Origin: Alligator mississippiensis
Lineage: Eukaryota > Chordata > Crocodylia > Alligatoridae
Assembly: GCF_030867095.1 (NCBI RefSeq)
Contig: NC_081824.1
Location: 53,168,882 to 53,232,881 of the forward strand
Length of the DNA: 64,000 bases
Direction: 5' to 3'
Part shown: piece after piece, positions 11,458 to 23,810 of the stretch
How the letters are laid out: each line of letters starts with the position of its first letter
Position numbering within the stretch: position 1 is the stretch's first letter
Translations under genes and position numbers: made by a program
Notes under the pieces: model-generated
The model's input: the letters and a program-made list of their open reading frames with translations, nothing else
What the model was told of the DNA's origin: nothing
Databases searched by the model: none

Positions 11458-11465
11458 GTCTAGAT

Positions 11466-11970
11466 ATTCAAAATCTCCAGGTGGAATAGATCAAAGTTAT
11501 GTAATTTTCTGTAAATTGCATAGTTTAGATCTGTAGTGAAGAAGAACACACATTTACCCTTGGATTGAGGGGGTGGGGGGAGGCAGGGGAGGGTCAGCAA
11601 ATCTTAGATGGAGTTCTGCCATTTTTTAAACCCGTCTATGTGTGATGAACTTCTGTTCTGTTATGGGTATAGACCAGTTTTTTGTGTCAATTTTTATTCC
11701 GTTATGGATGTAGACCAGTTTATGATAACTTATACCAGTAAAAGAGTAATTGGGCTTATATTATGGCCCATCAATTTCAAAGGGGCTGCATGCTTTTAAT
11801 AGCTACCCATGCAGATTCCATAAGATTAAACTTTTAGACTTACTCCAGGTGATATGCGATGGATTATTCTCATTTCAGTTATTTTTTTCTTGAAATATGA
11901 AATTGGTGAAATTCAAATTTTATTAGTGGCCAAATTATATCAGTAATTATTCATAAATATTAGTGTGTTA
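11466..11970. other. No gene seen
   Basis: AT-rich sequence between the hAT MITE and CR1-A; two ATGGATGTAGACCAGTTT-like phrases about 65 bp apart (near 11665 and 11705) are a small local duplication. Confidence 0.45.
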
Positions 11971-11997
11971 TTTAAAGATTCACCTCCAAGGAGGAAT

Positions 11998-13828
11998 ATT
12001 CTGCACTGGTCCAGTCCTGCAGGGAGCAAACCAGGAAAGCCAAGGCTGCAACTGAACTCCAACTGGCTTCGAGTATCAAGGACAGTAAAAAGTCTTTTTC
12101 AGATATGTGGGGAGCTGGAGGAAAATCAAGGGCAACATTGGACCCCTGCTAAACCAGATGGGACATCTGACAACTGACGAAAAAGGCAACCTATTAAATG
12201 GGTACTTTGCATCAGTCTTTTATCAGTCCCATGGGATGCCCATGCCCACTATGGGACAGGAAGGTCAAGGAGAGGGAGATCCCCTGCCCTCCATCAATAC
12301 TGACTTCATGAAGGAACACCTTGAGAGGTTGGATACCTTCAAGTCAGCTGACCCTGACAATCTACACCCCAGAGTACTAAAGAAGCTGGCGAGCATCATA
12401 GCCCAGCCCCTGGCACAGATCTTTGAGAACTCCTGGCACTCTGGTGTAGTGCCCGAAGACTGGAAGAAGGCCAATGTGGTACCTATCTTCAAGAAAGGGA
12501 AGAAAGTGGATCCAGCAAACTACAGGCCCATCAGCCTGATCTCTATCCTGGAGAAGGTCTTAGAAAAGTTTATTAAACAGGCCATCCTTAATGGACTGGC
12601 CAACGCCAACATCCTGAGGGATAGCCAGCATGGGTTTCTTGCAAGTAGGTCTTGCTTGATCAATCTCATTTCCTTTTATGACCAGGTGACCTATCACCTG
12701 GACAAGGGAGAAGAGATTGATGTCATATATCTTGACTTCAAAAAAGCCTTCGATCTGATATCCCATGATCACCTCTTGTCGAAATTGGCCAATTGTGGCC
12801 TTGGGTCCACCACAATTGACTTCTGTCAATTACCACCCTCTGGGTCCACCACGATCCACTGGCTGGGAAATTGGCTCCGTGGTCAGACCCAGAGGGTGGT
12901 AATTGACAGAAGTCAATCATCATGGTGCCCTGTGACCAGTGGGGTCCCCCAAGGCTCTGTCCTTGGACCCATACTGTTCAACATCTTAATGATGTGGACA
13001 TTGGAGTCAGAAGCAGACTGGCCAAGTTCACCAATGACACCAAACTTTGGGGCAAAGCATCCACACCTGAAGACGTGAGTGTGATCCAGACTGACTTGGA
13101 CAGGCTCAGCAAATGGGTGGATGAGAACCTGATGGTGTTTAACACTGAAAAATGCAAGGTTCTCCACCTTGGGAGGAAAAACCTGCAGCATCCTTATAGG
13201 CTCAGCAGTGCTACGCTGGCTAGCACTACGGAAGAAAGAGACTTGGGGGTCATCATTGACCACAAGATGAACATGAGCCTTCAATGTGATGCAGCAGCTA
13301 GTAAAGCGGCCAAAACGCTGGCTTGCATCCATAGATGCTTCTCAAGCAAATCCCGGGATGTCATTCTCCCTTTGTACTCGGCCTTGGTGAGGCCGCAGCT
13401 CGAGTACTGCATCCAGTTTTGGGCCCCACAACTCAAAAAGGATGTGGAGAAGCTTGAGAGTCCAGAGAAGAGCCACGCACATGATCAGAGGTCAGGAAAA
13501 CAGAGCTTGGGATGACAGGCTGAGATCTGTGGGGCTCTTTAGCCTGGAAAAGCGCAGGCTTGGGGGTGATCTGATGGCTACCTATAAGTTTATCAGGGGT
13601 GACCACCAGTATCTGGGGGAATGTTTGTTCACCAGAGTGCCCCAAGGGATGACGAGATCAAATGGTTATAAACTACTGAAAGACCATTTCAGGCTGGACA
13701 TAAGGAAGAATTTCTTTACTGTCCGAGCCCCCAAGGTGTGGAATAGCCTGCCATCGGAGGTGGTTCAAGCACCTACACTGAACACCTTCAAGAGAAATTT
13801 GGATGCTTATCTTGCTGGGATCCTATGA
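11998..13828 (+). pseudogene. CR1-A ORF2 relic (reverse transcriptase)
   Basis: Encodes the reverse transcriptase and C-terminal domain in three frames: a segment up to about 12105, the main frame 12107-13078, then 12922-13515 and 13442-13828. Recognisable blocks are VPIFKKG with NYRPISLI, the motif A block YLDFKKAFD (catalytic Asp present), SGVPQGSVLGPILFNI, then a frameshift near 12982 (about 4 nt lost relative to other CR1s). The FADDTK box reads FTNDTK, with Asn at 13033-13035 replacing a catalytic Asp. The C-terminal LVRPQLEYCIQFW and VWNSLPSEVV blocks are intact. A 13-codon in-frame insertion (about 12802-12840) is described separately. The protein cannot be active. Confidence 0.9.
12815..12917. 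repeat. 32-bp perfect inverted repeat inside the CR1-A reverse transcriptase
   Basis: 12815-12846 is the exact inverse of 12886-12917, separated by 39 bp. The left arm lies in a 39-bp insertion bounded by direct repeats TGGGTCCACCACAAT and TGGGTCCACCACGAT (starts at 12802 and 12841). Other CR1s pass directly from the first direct repeat to the DNA after the second. The sequence pattern is that of a short template switch in which the downstream region was copied in reverse and pasted upstream. Confidence 0.92.
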
Positions 13829-13899
13829 CCCAGGCAGGGGGCTGGACTCGATCTTCTGAGGTCCCTTCCAGCCCTATTGTCTTTGAAATCTATGAAATA

Positions 13900-16800
13900 A
13901 AGGATTAATGGGTTGGCATGTACCTACATAAGGGCAGATTTTGGTATCCCAGTTTGGCTTTGTGTGTCCACATTTTCTCATTGGTCTCCTTGGATTAATT
14001 CCAGCAGTCCTTTATTAATCTGTGTGTTTCAGGTGGAGTTTCTGAAACTTTCCAGGATTGGTCTTCAATTTTGGGATAAATGGTCAATTGTGTAAAAGTG
14101 GCAAGGTTGAAAAGAAAAATAAACATTTGGTAAGAATAGACCATTTGATTAGAAATCCCTGGCACATAACTGGGTTTAAACAATATGTTAACATCAAACA
14201 CTGTAAAACCACATCCTTCAATAACTTTACAACAGAGGTTGACACTGCTGATTTAGGGTACAGGCGTGTGAAATAGAAAGGAATTTAATGTTAGCCGAAG
14301 GAAAAAAGGCAAGAGAATTGCGTCCTTCTCTACTTAACACTGAAATTGCTATTTCTCTATTCCCCCTGCCCCCGCCTCTTCCCTTGGCTGGCCAGAAAAA
14401 GCGTGTGTTTGTGTGAAATTGTTCTTGTTTCAGTTTTCTTTGAATGTTTCTTTTTCTTTCTCTGTCCATTTGCCGGTAATAATAGCTACGGTGACCTCAA
14501 CCCTCATCATCTTTCAGTGTCTTATGAGGATTCTTTAGCTCTGTCATGTAATGGTGCTTTGCAATGCCAGCTCTTCACACTGAGTTAGCTCCTTCACTAT
14601 TACTGCATTTCTTAATCTATTTGTCCCAACAGCCTCTCCCTTTTCAGTGCTGTAGCTGACAGAATCCCCAGAGCAAGCTTGGAGCAGTTACTTTTTCCTC
14701 TTCACCCCAGTAATGGTTCCTTTCTGACAAGGCTTCCTTTCACTCTCTCCTCTCCAGTCCCTTAAGTAATATTTTGTCCTTGTCTTAATATAGTTTTAGA
14801 ATTATGTTTTTATAGCTCATTCACAGCTACTCAACCAGACAGCCTTGAAGCGAGAATATCTTCACATCATACCTGCCTTCTAGTGCACCTCTGCCTCAAT
14901 CCTGCTACTACCCAGGAAGACTGTACATTTTTGAGTAATGGGGCCAAATTCAGTGTAGAAGATGTGCCTGCTCCAGAAAAATGACAAAGGATAATATCAC
15001 AATGTTGTTTCTCCCCAACATTCTTTAAGTCCTGATACATGGTTATTTAGCAACTCTGCTCCTATCTTCTACTTACTAGATGGGGTGGTAGGTTCAAGCT
15101 AACTGCTTGCACTGTAGCTCTTGTCTGGCTGCTTTTAGAGTGGAAACAATCTATGGTGGAATTCTATACTCCTTCGTGCACCTCCATGGCACTTATCCAG
15201 AGGGCTAAGTGGAGTTTTTATCCATAATTTTAGTTTCTATTACTCCTGCAGTGTAGATGCATTAACATACACATGTATATTGTGCATATGCAGTAGACCA
15301 TGATTTGGCTGGGCAGGTATGTGGCTATACATTTGTACCAGAATATAATTCCTGGAACAATTCAGGATGGCCTTCCCCTGTTTTAGACCCCAAAAATGAG
15401 TTTCACAGAAACCTGGAGATCTGGCTTCTAGGTCCCACTCACCCAGAAGGGCTTTGAAATTGTCTCTCAGATTGCCTAGCACAATGCTTGAGCAACCATG
15501 CCACAGGTTAGGCATTATTCAGTCCTTTCTCCGGCACTCCTTTTGAAGCTGAGCCACTCATCTTACATTTAATAGTTAATTGAAAAAAAAGCAACGGGGA
15601 ACTTTCAGTGCCCTTGGGAGCAAGGGGCCAGGCTTAAAGCCAGGGCCTGTTAATTTCCAGAGCAGCATCTGTCTCACTGAGGTGCCCATCCAACCCCCCA
15701 ACTTGTTCTTGATGGCCTACCACTACATATCTCCCTTTCTTGGTTTCCCAGGGGGGCAGCTTTAAAATATGGGCTAGAGAAGGGACTGGCTAACGTGAAG
15801 TGGTTAGACCACAGTCCAGGAAGTCAAAGAAGTACAGATTTAACCCCTCTTTAGGGAAGAAAGGCCTAGAACCCAGGTCTCCTGTTTCCTGGGTGAGTGG
15901 AGCAAATCAGCAAATCAGCGGGAGGCCTTCCTTTTCCTCTTGCTAGTCATGGCTTTTTTGTCCAGCTACAATTCTGTGACATGCATGTGTATTGAGTCTA
16001 TATAAACAACCATGTATAAATTTGTAACCATGCCTACTGTGTGCGCTTCATATATGTTCCTCCATGCTGCCCAGATAACAAAAGGGTAATAGATTACAGG
16101 CTCCACAAGTACCAAAAAAGGCCACATATACAGCTGAAAACTTTCCATTCAGGCACACAATATTTAATAGATATCTACCCCTTGTGTAGAGTTACCATAG
16201 AGGGGCCAGACAATTCAGAAAGTGAAGGACAAGCTAAAAGAAACAAACAATGGCAGTTATCCTGTTTCAAGAGTACATCTACGTTTGGTAAGGGTCATAG
16301 GGTGACACGATATTCTATCTAGAAACAATCACACCACCTCCTGACTCCATTCGTTGTGTTGCAATAAGATGCTATAGAACTGTGCCACTAAGGCACATAT
16401 CTGGAAATCTGCTTTTATAGTCAAACCCAGCTTCATGAAATTCATTGGAAATTTTACTACTGACCCCAGAGAAAGCAGGATTAATCCCATAAAGATTTTT
16501 CTTGTCTCCAGACTGAATCATCAAGGTTCTTCCACTATATATTTTGTTTGTTTTTATTCAGAAATGGATGCTGGGCCCACAGCCATGGATATCTTAAGTA
16601 TCTTACATTTTATTTCAATACAAGCAGCTTGAATCATTTCCAATGGGAGACTCAATATCACTGATCATTATTTGCACAACGGCTCCCTTGCTTTGATGAT
16701 AACTAATTAATAAAACACACCCCTGAATTATTTATAACTGTGTCAATAGTGCAATAGCTAGCATGAACTAGAACATATGGGTTCTAAATATTTCCTTCAT

Positions 16801-18440
16801 AGTTTTTTTATATAACCTGGCATTATAATGTATTTGTTCTTCCTTTAAATCATTTTAGTTTCCAGTCAACCCAGTAAATAAACTGACCATATTCTTTCCC
16901 TTCAAGTGTACACTAATTTCAGGTATGAGCTGGGTTATTAGACACACAGCTGTCCTAAATTATTTAAAACACATAGTTGGCACCAAATCTACTTGATATG
17001 AAATGTATTGCTGTAACTAAGCAGCTGAGAAAATGATTGTGAATATACGGAAACTCCACTTGAATGGATACCTGCAGCACTCTAGTGGCCATTCTTCATA
17101 AATGCAGCACCACATGTAAGGGCAATATTAGACGGTAAAGATATATTAAGGGGGGAAAAATCAAATAGCAACAGCAATGGATGAAGGTTCTGATAATGAG
17201 CAATATCATACTCAGAGCACTTTGACTACATTTATTCAAGCAAACACATTTTAATTTAAAAGCATTATTGCTCTACGTTACAAATATAATGAAAGTGGTT
17301 TGGAGTCAAATGTGTTATATTTTGCTTTTTTTTAAACCTCTTAAGATACTATTTCACCAGTTCAAAACAACTTAATTACTGGGAGCTTTACATAATTCTT
17401 ATTTCCTTTAACCCAATGGCCATATGAAGTGAATTATAGGCAATATAAATAGGAAAGAACTAACAGATAATCTAATCCATTCCCAAAGCAAGAAAGAGTT
17501 GTCATGTCCCATATTATATTTTATAGTATTTTCTGATTTCTACTTTTAAGTGCCTGAAGTGATGAAGTTTACATCATTGCCCTTGGAAAAATAATTTGAC
17601 AAATAGAGTCCTCCATGAGGAAAGAGCTTTTTTCATTTCTTTTATTTACATATTTAGCCAATTTTGTAAAATGTAACTCCACTAACTGACAAGACAATTT
17701 TTTCAACATTTAAAAGCAATAAAGTGCATTTATATTAGGAAAATGACTGTAAAATGACATTACACGTTTCAAGATTAAATTCTCTTTCTCTCTCTTCCTA
17801 GTCCACCTTTCACAAGAGGCACAAAACACAATAATTGCTAATTGTTTATTCACTAATCTTCCATACTTCCCATGTTCTTTTCCAGTTAGTTTAGAAAGGG
17901 GAAGGAAAATCATATTTAGCCATTTTATTCTTATGTAGGAAAGACAACACAAAAAGTGTATTATACATTTTATACTAGAAGAGGCACTCAGAGACCACAG
18001 CAGTGGGCATGGTATGAGAATCTAGCCAGAAATGAATGATACAACACAAATCATATTGACCTCCAAAGATAGGAAGTGCCAAAATTATAGACCTTCTACC
18101 TAGAATTATTTTCAGTACACCAGAGTTACACTTGGTGTCCTGTCAGATTATTGTTAACTCTATGGTTTATGATTGGGTATAGGAACAGCAGGTAACTAAA
18201 CCCTAATATCACTTCTGTGCCTTAGAGGTGATCTACAACTCCACAGAATTTCAGTGCAGGTTGCAGGACATCACTATGATATACTGTCCCTCACAAGAAG
18301 AAGAGAGCTCCTTAACAAAATGCTCAGTTTGAATAAAACCAATGGTGAGGCTTTAAGAAGTCATACAACATTATGTAACAGTTTGTCTCTGGAAAGAATG
18401 GGTATAGTCTTCTTGCTACAGGAAAATTGAAAAAAATAAT
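13900..18440. other. Long quiet stretch, no gene seen
   Basis: Mostly AT-rich DNA. Frames are short and lack domains; I found no splice-flanked conserved exon by eye, no LTR ends and no CR1 tail. Ancient, strongly decayed repeats may be present but are beyond what I can support. Confidence 0.5.
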
Positions 18441-19205
18441 TTTGCTGCTGATGCTCTCTGTAACAGGAAGTCAAATCCCTGTTACTGGGAATGGGTGGAA
18501 AAGCCCAGAAAGCTGGCATGGCCCCATTAAGACTGAAACCTTTTGGGCCAGTAGGCCCCAGAGGCCAGAAAGGGAGCTTAAGCGGAGGCAGAGGAGCCAA
18601 GTAAAAAGCTCACCACTGGCACAGAGACTGCAGAGGCAGTGAGTGATTCCTTCACCAGGTGGAGTGGAAGAGGTTGCAGGACTGGAAAAGGGGAAAAGCT
18701 AGCAAGTATTAAGGCCTACCCTAAGGGGGAGCTGGAGACAGAGGGAGGAGCTTGCAGTCAAGCCTAGACAAATTGCCCTTGCTGGGTGGAGGGAAGGCCA
18801 CCTCAGATGAAGTGAGTAGACCCAAAGTAGGAAATAAGCTTCAGTTGGTAATTTTTGGTTCAAGCAGCAAGCCCAAAGGGGCAAAACCTTATGTTATAGG
18901 ATGTATCTGTTCACCCCAACAGAAGGATGAATGTAAGCTAAAATTTCAGTTCAACAGATACCCATTGGATAAGGAGCAGGTATAAGGGAAATCAGGCTGG
19001 ATAAGCGGGAACTCAAGATCCTGTAAGAAATTTCCTCATTGAAGGACTATGCTAGGAGATGCAGGCTTAAAAGCCCCAAGGTTGGAACCTGAGCTAGATA
19101 TCTGCAGCATAAAAGCCTTTTGCTGTGGTTCCCCTCCTTGACCTGTGGCAGGTTAGGGTGTCAGGGTTTTGGTTGAGGATAGTCTTTTGTAGAGTTTAGA
19201 TTATG
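18441..19205. other. Unclassified, moderately GC-rich, possibly LTR-derived
   Basis: A rise in GC, a TGTAACAGG word at 18468 and purine-rich blocks resemble the decayed LTRs elsewhere in the window, but I find no paired ends, TATA box or target duplication. Left unclassified. Confidence 0.3.
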
Positions 19206-19213
19206 GTTGTATG

Positions 19214-19312
19214 GAATGGCTTGGATAGGGATGATCCTGCCTCAAGCAAGGTGTTGGACTAGATGACTTCTAGAGGTCACTTCCAACCCTAATTCTTTAT
19301 GATGCTATGATA
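19214..19312 (+). mobile_element. CR1 3'-end fragment
   Basis: About 100 bp matching the CR1 3' untranslated region: GGATGATCCTGCCTCAAG, then GGACTAGATGACTTCTAGAG, then CACTTCCAACCCTAATTCT and a degenerate terminal ATGATGCTATGAT repeat. A severely 5'-truncated insertion. Confidence 0.85.
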
Positions 19313-21260
19313 AAGGATAGATTGTGGGTTTGCCAAGCCTGGGTTCTGGATTCTAGACCCTGGAGGGGCAGAAGGAAAGAGGGAGTTTGTAGACTGGGAG
19401 AAGGGGCTGAGGGCACTAGGACCCCCCCCCTCCCCCGCCACCAGCCCAGAAAGACAGAGGGACCACACTGTTGAATTAAACTGTATAAGTCATAAGCAGT
19501 ATAGTCTGGGGGCCAGTGAGTACCAGAGGCCCCTCTGGTTCAGTGGCGTATAGTCAATAAGTTCCTTTCCCCCTCACTTAGTATCAGGGTCTGAATTACA
19601 CATCCACTTTTGGTGGGGTCTGCAAAAAAAAAAAAAAAATGGCCAGGGTTGAGGCTGTGCACACGGGTCCCTGCCAGCACTGTGGGGCTGGGGCCAGCAA
19701 CGGTGGCAGCTACAAGGATATCTCCTGGGCTGCTTATAAAGGTGCGGGGTGGGCCAGGGGTTGACTGTCCCACAGGGGGGATTCTTGTCTCTTAGGAGGA
19801 GGGGGGATCATCCCTCCTGAGCTCCCCCAAAATTTGAACCCTGCTTAGTATAGAAGGAATCCTTCCAAGTTACTTTAACTACAATTCATGGCAGTGATCA
19901 GAAGTGGAGAGGTTTATAAGAAGACTCAGGGCAAAGGGACTGGCAGAAGTAAGTCAGAGAACCACCTCCACTTGAGGCCTGTCACAATCTCTGATCATCT
20001 GGTGGGAAAGAAGAGTCAAGTAGGGTAGAGGCTGTCCCCTACTTTAACAATCTAGTCAGATCAATGCTTTCCTTTCTCTACCAACCTTACACTAGTCTTT
20101 CTTGCATTTAACCTGACCAGAAATTTTTCATCTATTTCTTCCAGACATTTTAATAGCTGGGGGATGCTCTTTGATCATGAAGAAAAAAAAGAAATATATA
20201 CAGTACCTAGATGTTATCAGCTTATTAATGCCAGTTTAACCAAATGCCTCACAGTTTTCTGTGGTTGCCTCCCATGTATGCTGAGTTGGAAAGAGGATAG
20301 TTCCAATATCTGTAGGCCTCTGGTTAAGGACTATTGGAGATGAGGAGTAGCTACTTATCATGTCCCTCTGGAATGTGTTCAAAATGAATATGAATTTGAA
20401 TGCAACTCCACTGACCTCTGCCATGTCATATAGTTATACCAGCAGAGGTACGGGTCACAGAGGTATGGGTCACATAGTTATGGGTGTGTGTGTAAAAATC
20501 AAATGGTAGGGCTATTTAAGAACCAACACAGATGTTTTTCATTAACCTAATGCTACAAGAAAATCTTGCATGAAAACATCCAATGTTGACATAATTATGT
20601 TGAGCCTAAAAAGGGAGAGAGTATCTTGGAAATTCACAGAGAATGGGTACTGCAGGAGGCAGTTGTCTGTTACCCTGTTCATAGCTTTTACCAGGAATGA
20701 TAACTAATGTTTTACTGTTCAGTGATCCACACATTTTTATACTACTGTAATTAAGGGCAACAGCAATGAAGCAATGAATCTGCATTAGGAGATTTAAAAA
20801 TGTATCTTTTGGCTGTTTAGAACAGCATGGTATTAAAGCAAACAAGTGCTTAATATTTAAACTAACAAATGAGGCCTTTTTTTCCCTGCAGTTTCGTTGC
20901 AGCTTTGTCAGGATTGCAGGACCGAGAAATATCTGTAGTAGCAGAGAGCTAATAGTAGCCTCAGATTCTGAGGAAAATACAAAGGTTAAACTTTTGTAAG
21001 AGGCCCAGAAGGCATAGACAGGAATCGCAGAATAGAGGAGCAGGAAGAAAAATGAATCACCTCTGGGTGATCCAGTTTGATAAGAAGACACAATTAATGG
21101 GACAAGCAAAACATTTCCTGAAATTCCTTCTTGTAGTATATGAAACTACCTTATTATATTGGCTCTGGAAGGGTGGGGAGGATGGAGACCTAGAACATGT
21201 GAAAACTAAGCAAATTTTAATTGGTAGCCTCTAATGGGTTTAAACCCACTGAGTTCAATG
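19313..21260. other. No gene seen; homopolymer runs
   Basis: Contains a C-rich run near 19422-19437 and an A16 run near 19624-19639. A minus-strand open frame at 20606-21109 (167 codons) is the longest outside recognised repeats but has no domain, biased composition or paralogue here. Confidence 0.45.
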
Positions 21261-21264
21261 TATT

Positions 21265-21390
21265 CTGGTCTAGGAGCTACATAAATATTGCTTATTATTT
21301 ACTGTATCTGCTTTTAGGACTTGCTGCTATTGTAAGCCACTCTGAGCCTTTGGGGACAGGGCAGCATAGGAATCAAATAAATTATATTTA
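21265..21390 (+). repeat. Possible L2/MIR-type retroposon tail
   Basis: The run TTGTAAGCCACTCTGAGCC followed by TTTGGGGACAGGGCAGCAT and AATCAAATAAAT resembles the 3' ends of L2- or MIR-type retroposons (a GTAAGCCGC.TGAGCC core with a following AT-rich tail). No head or duplication is visible, so this is tentative. Confidence 0.35.
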
Positions 21391-21993
21391 CAGCAGTGTG
21401 AAGAGGCTAGCCAGGAAGGACAAGTGAATGAAATGTAAATGTCTGTTAAAAAGACTTATGTCTTTCTGGAAAATGAAAGAAAAATAGGTTGCATTATCTA
21501 CTTGCACATCCAGTGAAACCCCCAGAGTAGGTGATCATCAGATAGTATGCACTCATACCTGCTATACCACATGTGTGGAAGCCATGTCCATTTTATTATT
21601 TACTCACCCCTCAAATGACAGGGTTAGAATATTTGATAGATTCTGTACTCTTAACACAACCTATGATTTTTCACCAATGTCATATTAACATCTGCCTGTT
21701 ACAACACTGAACTTCATATGCTAAACACGTTCAACTATGCAACAACATTCAGTGCTCTCTTCAATTCTGAATTTTAAGCAATACAACTATTCCATGCACG
21801 CATGTGATTAATTATGCCACTTACTAATCATTTTGCACCTAGTCTGGTGACTGTGAATTCCCTACATGCCCAAATCCATGATGACTCTGAGGCTCCTGGC
21901 ACACATTTCACTTAAAACATGATTAACCAGTTAATCACATTTTAAGTAGTTACCCAGCTGCACGTTAATGTAATTAATAGCATGATAAAACGC
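21391..21993. other. No gene; one hairpin at 21910-21947
   Basis: AT-rich. ACTTAAAACATGATTAAC (21910-21927) pairs with TTAATCACATTTTAAGT (21931-21947), a near-perfect hairpin typical of a palindromic MITE end. It lies just upstream of the LINE. Confidence 0.55.
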
Positions 21994-22517
21994 CTCTCCC
22001 TGGACCGTAACCTTGTCATGGTGGAGAGGCATGTGTGTTCCAGTGACTCTCAGAGCTATGTCATCCGGGGAGTCTACTTTGGTGAACAGGTTTGAGGCAA
22101 GGTCCCAGATTACACATGGTCCAAACTCCTGAAGATCCCAACAGCGGAACCTGCCTGCTGGTTCTCTACAGCTGTGAAGGCGGATGCGGCCTGCAGCAGG
22201 ATGGATGGTCTCCAGTTGTCTTGGACATCCTTGCCACTCAGTTCAGGGCTCCTTCCTGTCAAATTCATGTGGTTGTCACTTGCACACCAGCTTCCCCATG
22301 TTAAAAGGTGTCATGCACAGGCCTCTGTCAGGGATGTTAACATCTCCCACAAACCAAGTCCTGCGGTGACAGACAAGTGGTGGTGGGGACAGGAACTCTG
22401 TGCATAGAGAGGGAGTTCCTAGTCAGAAATCTGCATGTAAACAGCAGTTGTGTGATGGTCATTTTGCACTTATCAAGACAAGTACAATTCAGCAGCTGTG
22501 GCCATGACTGAGCAGTC

Positions 22518-22682
22518 CAGGGATCCTAGTTATTTTCTGATTTAAAAAAAAAACCACACACACCCTATTTTCATATTTTAAAAAAAGAACCCCAAATCCA
22601 CATTTTCCATGAGGATTTTCAGTTCCTTTTTAAATCCAAAAAATAGGGGATTTTTTTTTACCAGAGAAAACCATGATCCCTG
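22518..22682. mobile_element. hAT-like MITE inserted in the LINE
   Basis: Ends are inverted repeats: CAGGGATCCTAGTTATTTTC on the left and, inverted from the right, CAGGGATCATGGTTTTCTC. Both run into A- or T-rich tracts. It separates the LINE's upstream endonuclease segment from SSYTPTFD-like coding sequence, so it is a later insertion. An 8-bp duplication is not recognisable. A single end of the same type occurs at 24606-24642. Confidence 0.65.
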
Positions 22683-23440
22683 ATCATGAGTTCATATACC
22701 CCCACATTTGATGATAAAGAAGTCATCAAGGAATAGTTCTACTGCACGCTTGGGACAGTCCTCACTGCTACTGCCAGGGAAGCGAAGCTTATCCTCATGG
22801 GTGACTTCAACACAAGAGTTGGGTGACACTCTGAACTCTGGAGTGGCACCATTGGGAAAGAGGGGATGGGGAAAGTCAATTCCAATGGTATCCTCCTCCT
22901 CAGCAAATGTGCAGAGCATGTTGTGCTCATCACGAATACAAGCTTCAGACACTGACAAATATAAGACCACTTGGAAACACCCAAGTTCCAATCGCTGGCA
23001 CCTTCTTGACTTTTATTGGCAGAGCCCATGATTGTACCAATGTCCATATCACCTGAGTCCTGAGATGTGAAGATGACTGATGGATGGACCACCGCTTAGT
23101 CAGATCAGTCATGGACATGCAGCTTGCACCACAACACCATAAACAACTGAAAGAAATGAAGAAGAGATTAACATCAAGGAACTCCAAGACCAAGCTAGTT
23201 ATGAGGCTCTTCAGCACTGCCTTACTGTGAGGCTCTCTGGACTACCTGATGACATGAAGTACATCCAGGCACATTGGGAGGACCTTAAGAATGTTATTCA
23301 CAAGGCATGCACTGAATCAATTGGATACTCCACTTACCATTACCAAGATTGGTTTGATGAGAATAATGACGAAATCCTAGCACTTATTGATCAGAAGAGA
23401 ACATCAACTCTGCTGGGCTTGCCATTGTGTGCAGATGGCT
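22683..23440 (+). pseudogene. LINE endonuclease relic (EEP fold)
   Basis: Fragments in three frames spell an apurinic-endonuclease-like domain: a YTPTFDDKEVIKE block, then LILMGDFNTRVG at about 22791-22826 with the GDFN catalytic residues intact (22800-22811), then a KCAEHVVLITNTSF block, then KTTWKHPRSNRWHLLDF near 22967-23020, and a later TESIGYSTYHYQDWFDEN segment. Stops and frameshifts interrupt it. In the intact family this enzyme nicks target DNA to prime reverse transcription. The order and spacing are normal until the reverse transcriptase, which is deleted. Confidence 0.75.
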
Positions 23441-23744
23441 GACACTTGTTTTCTAAAGCAAATCCTTTTTTCTCAACTCAGTCATGATAAGAAGATCTAC
23501 AGAGGACAGAGGAAGTGCTAGAAGGGCACCCTGAAATCATACCTTAAGAAGGGTGACATCAACATTAAAAACGGGGAAATACTGGCTGGTAACAGGTCTC
23601 AACGGTGCTGCACCATACATCAAGCTAAAGCCCATTTTGAAGAGAACCATCTTGCTTAGGAAGCTGAGAAACAGTAAAGGAGGAAGGAAAGCACACAACA
23701 TACTGGCCAACAGTCTTGACTCCCCCTTCCCCCAAGGCACCAGT

Positions 23745-23810
23745 TGTAATATTGGTGGAAAAAATTGCAGAGCACAGATTGAATTCTTCAGCCATCTTAA
23801 AACTCACCAA
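23745..23810 (+). pseudogene. LINE C-terminal C2H2-type zinc-finger relic
   Basis: The frame ends CNIGGKNC then HLKTH, matching the C-x2-C...H-x3-H finger found at the C-terminus of this LINE type, except that the second Cys position reads Gly. The preceding NSLDSPFPQGTS and an upstream HQAKAHFEEN-like reading in another frame match the usual linker. Presence of this end right after the endonuclease shows the internal deletion. Confidence 0.65.

Larger units (their letters stand above)
11975..13897 (+). mobile_element. CR1-A, 5'-truncated CR1 LINE
   Basis: Runs from the linker before the reverse transcriptase to an intact CR1 3' end. The 3' untranslated region has the CR1 hallmark GGACTCGATCTTCTGAGG followed by CCCTTCCAGCCC and a terminal repeat-like TCTATGAAAT. 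The endonuclease half of ORF2 is missing, the usual outcome of truncated reverse transcription. It is the longest and best preserved CR1 here. Flanks show no obvious target duplication, as is common for CR1. Confidence 0.93.

Noticed and set aside
20606..21109. 167-codon minus-strand frame in non-repeat DNA
   Set aside because: Longest frame outside recognised repeats, but no domain, no conserved motif, hydrophobic/serine composition typical of translated AT-rich DNA, no supporting splice or promoter context.
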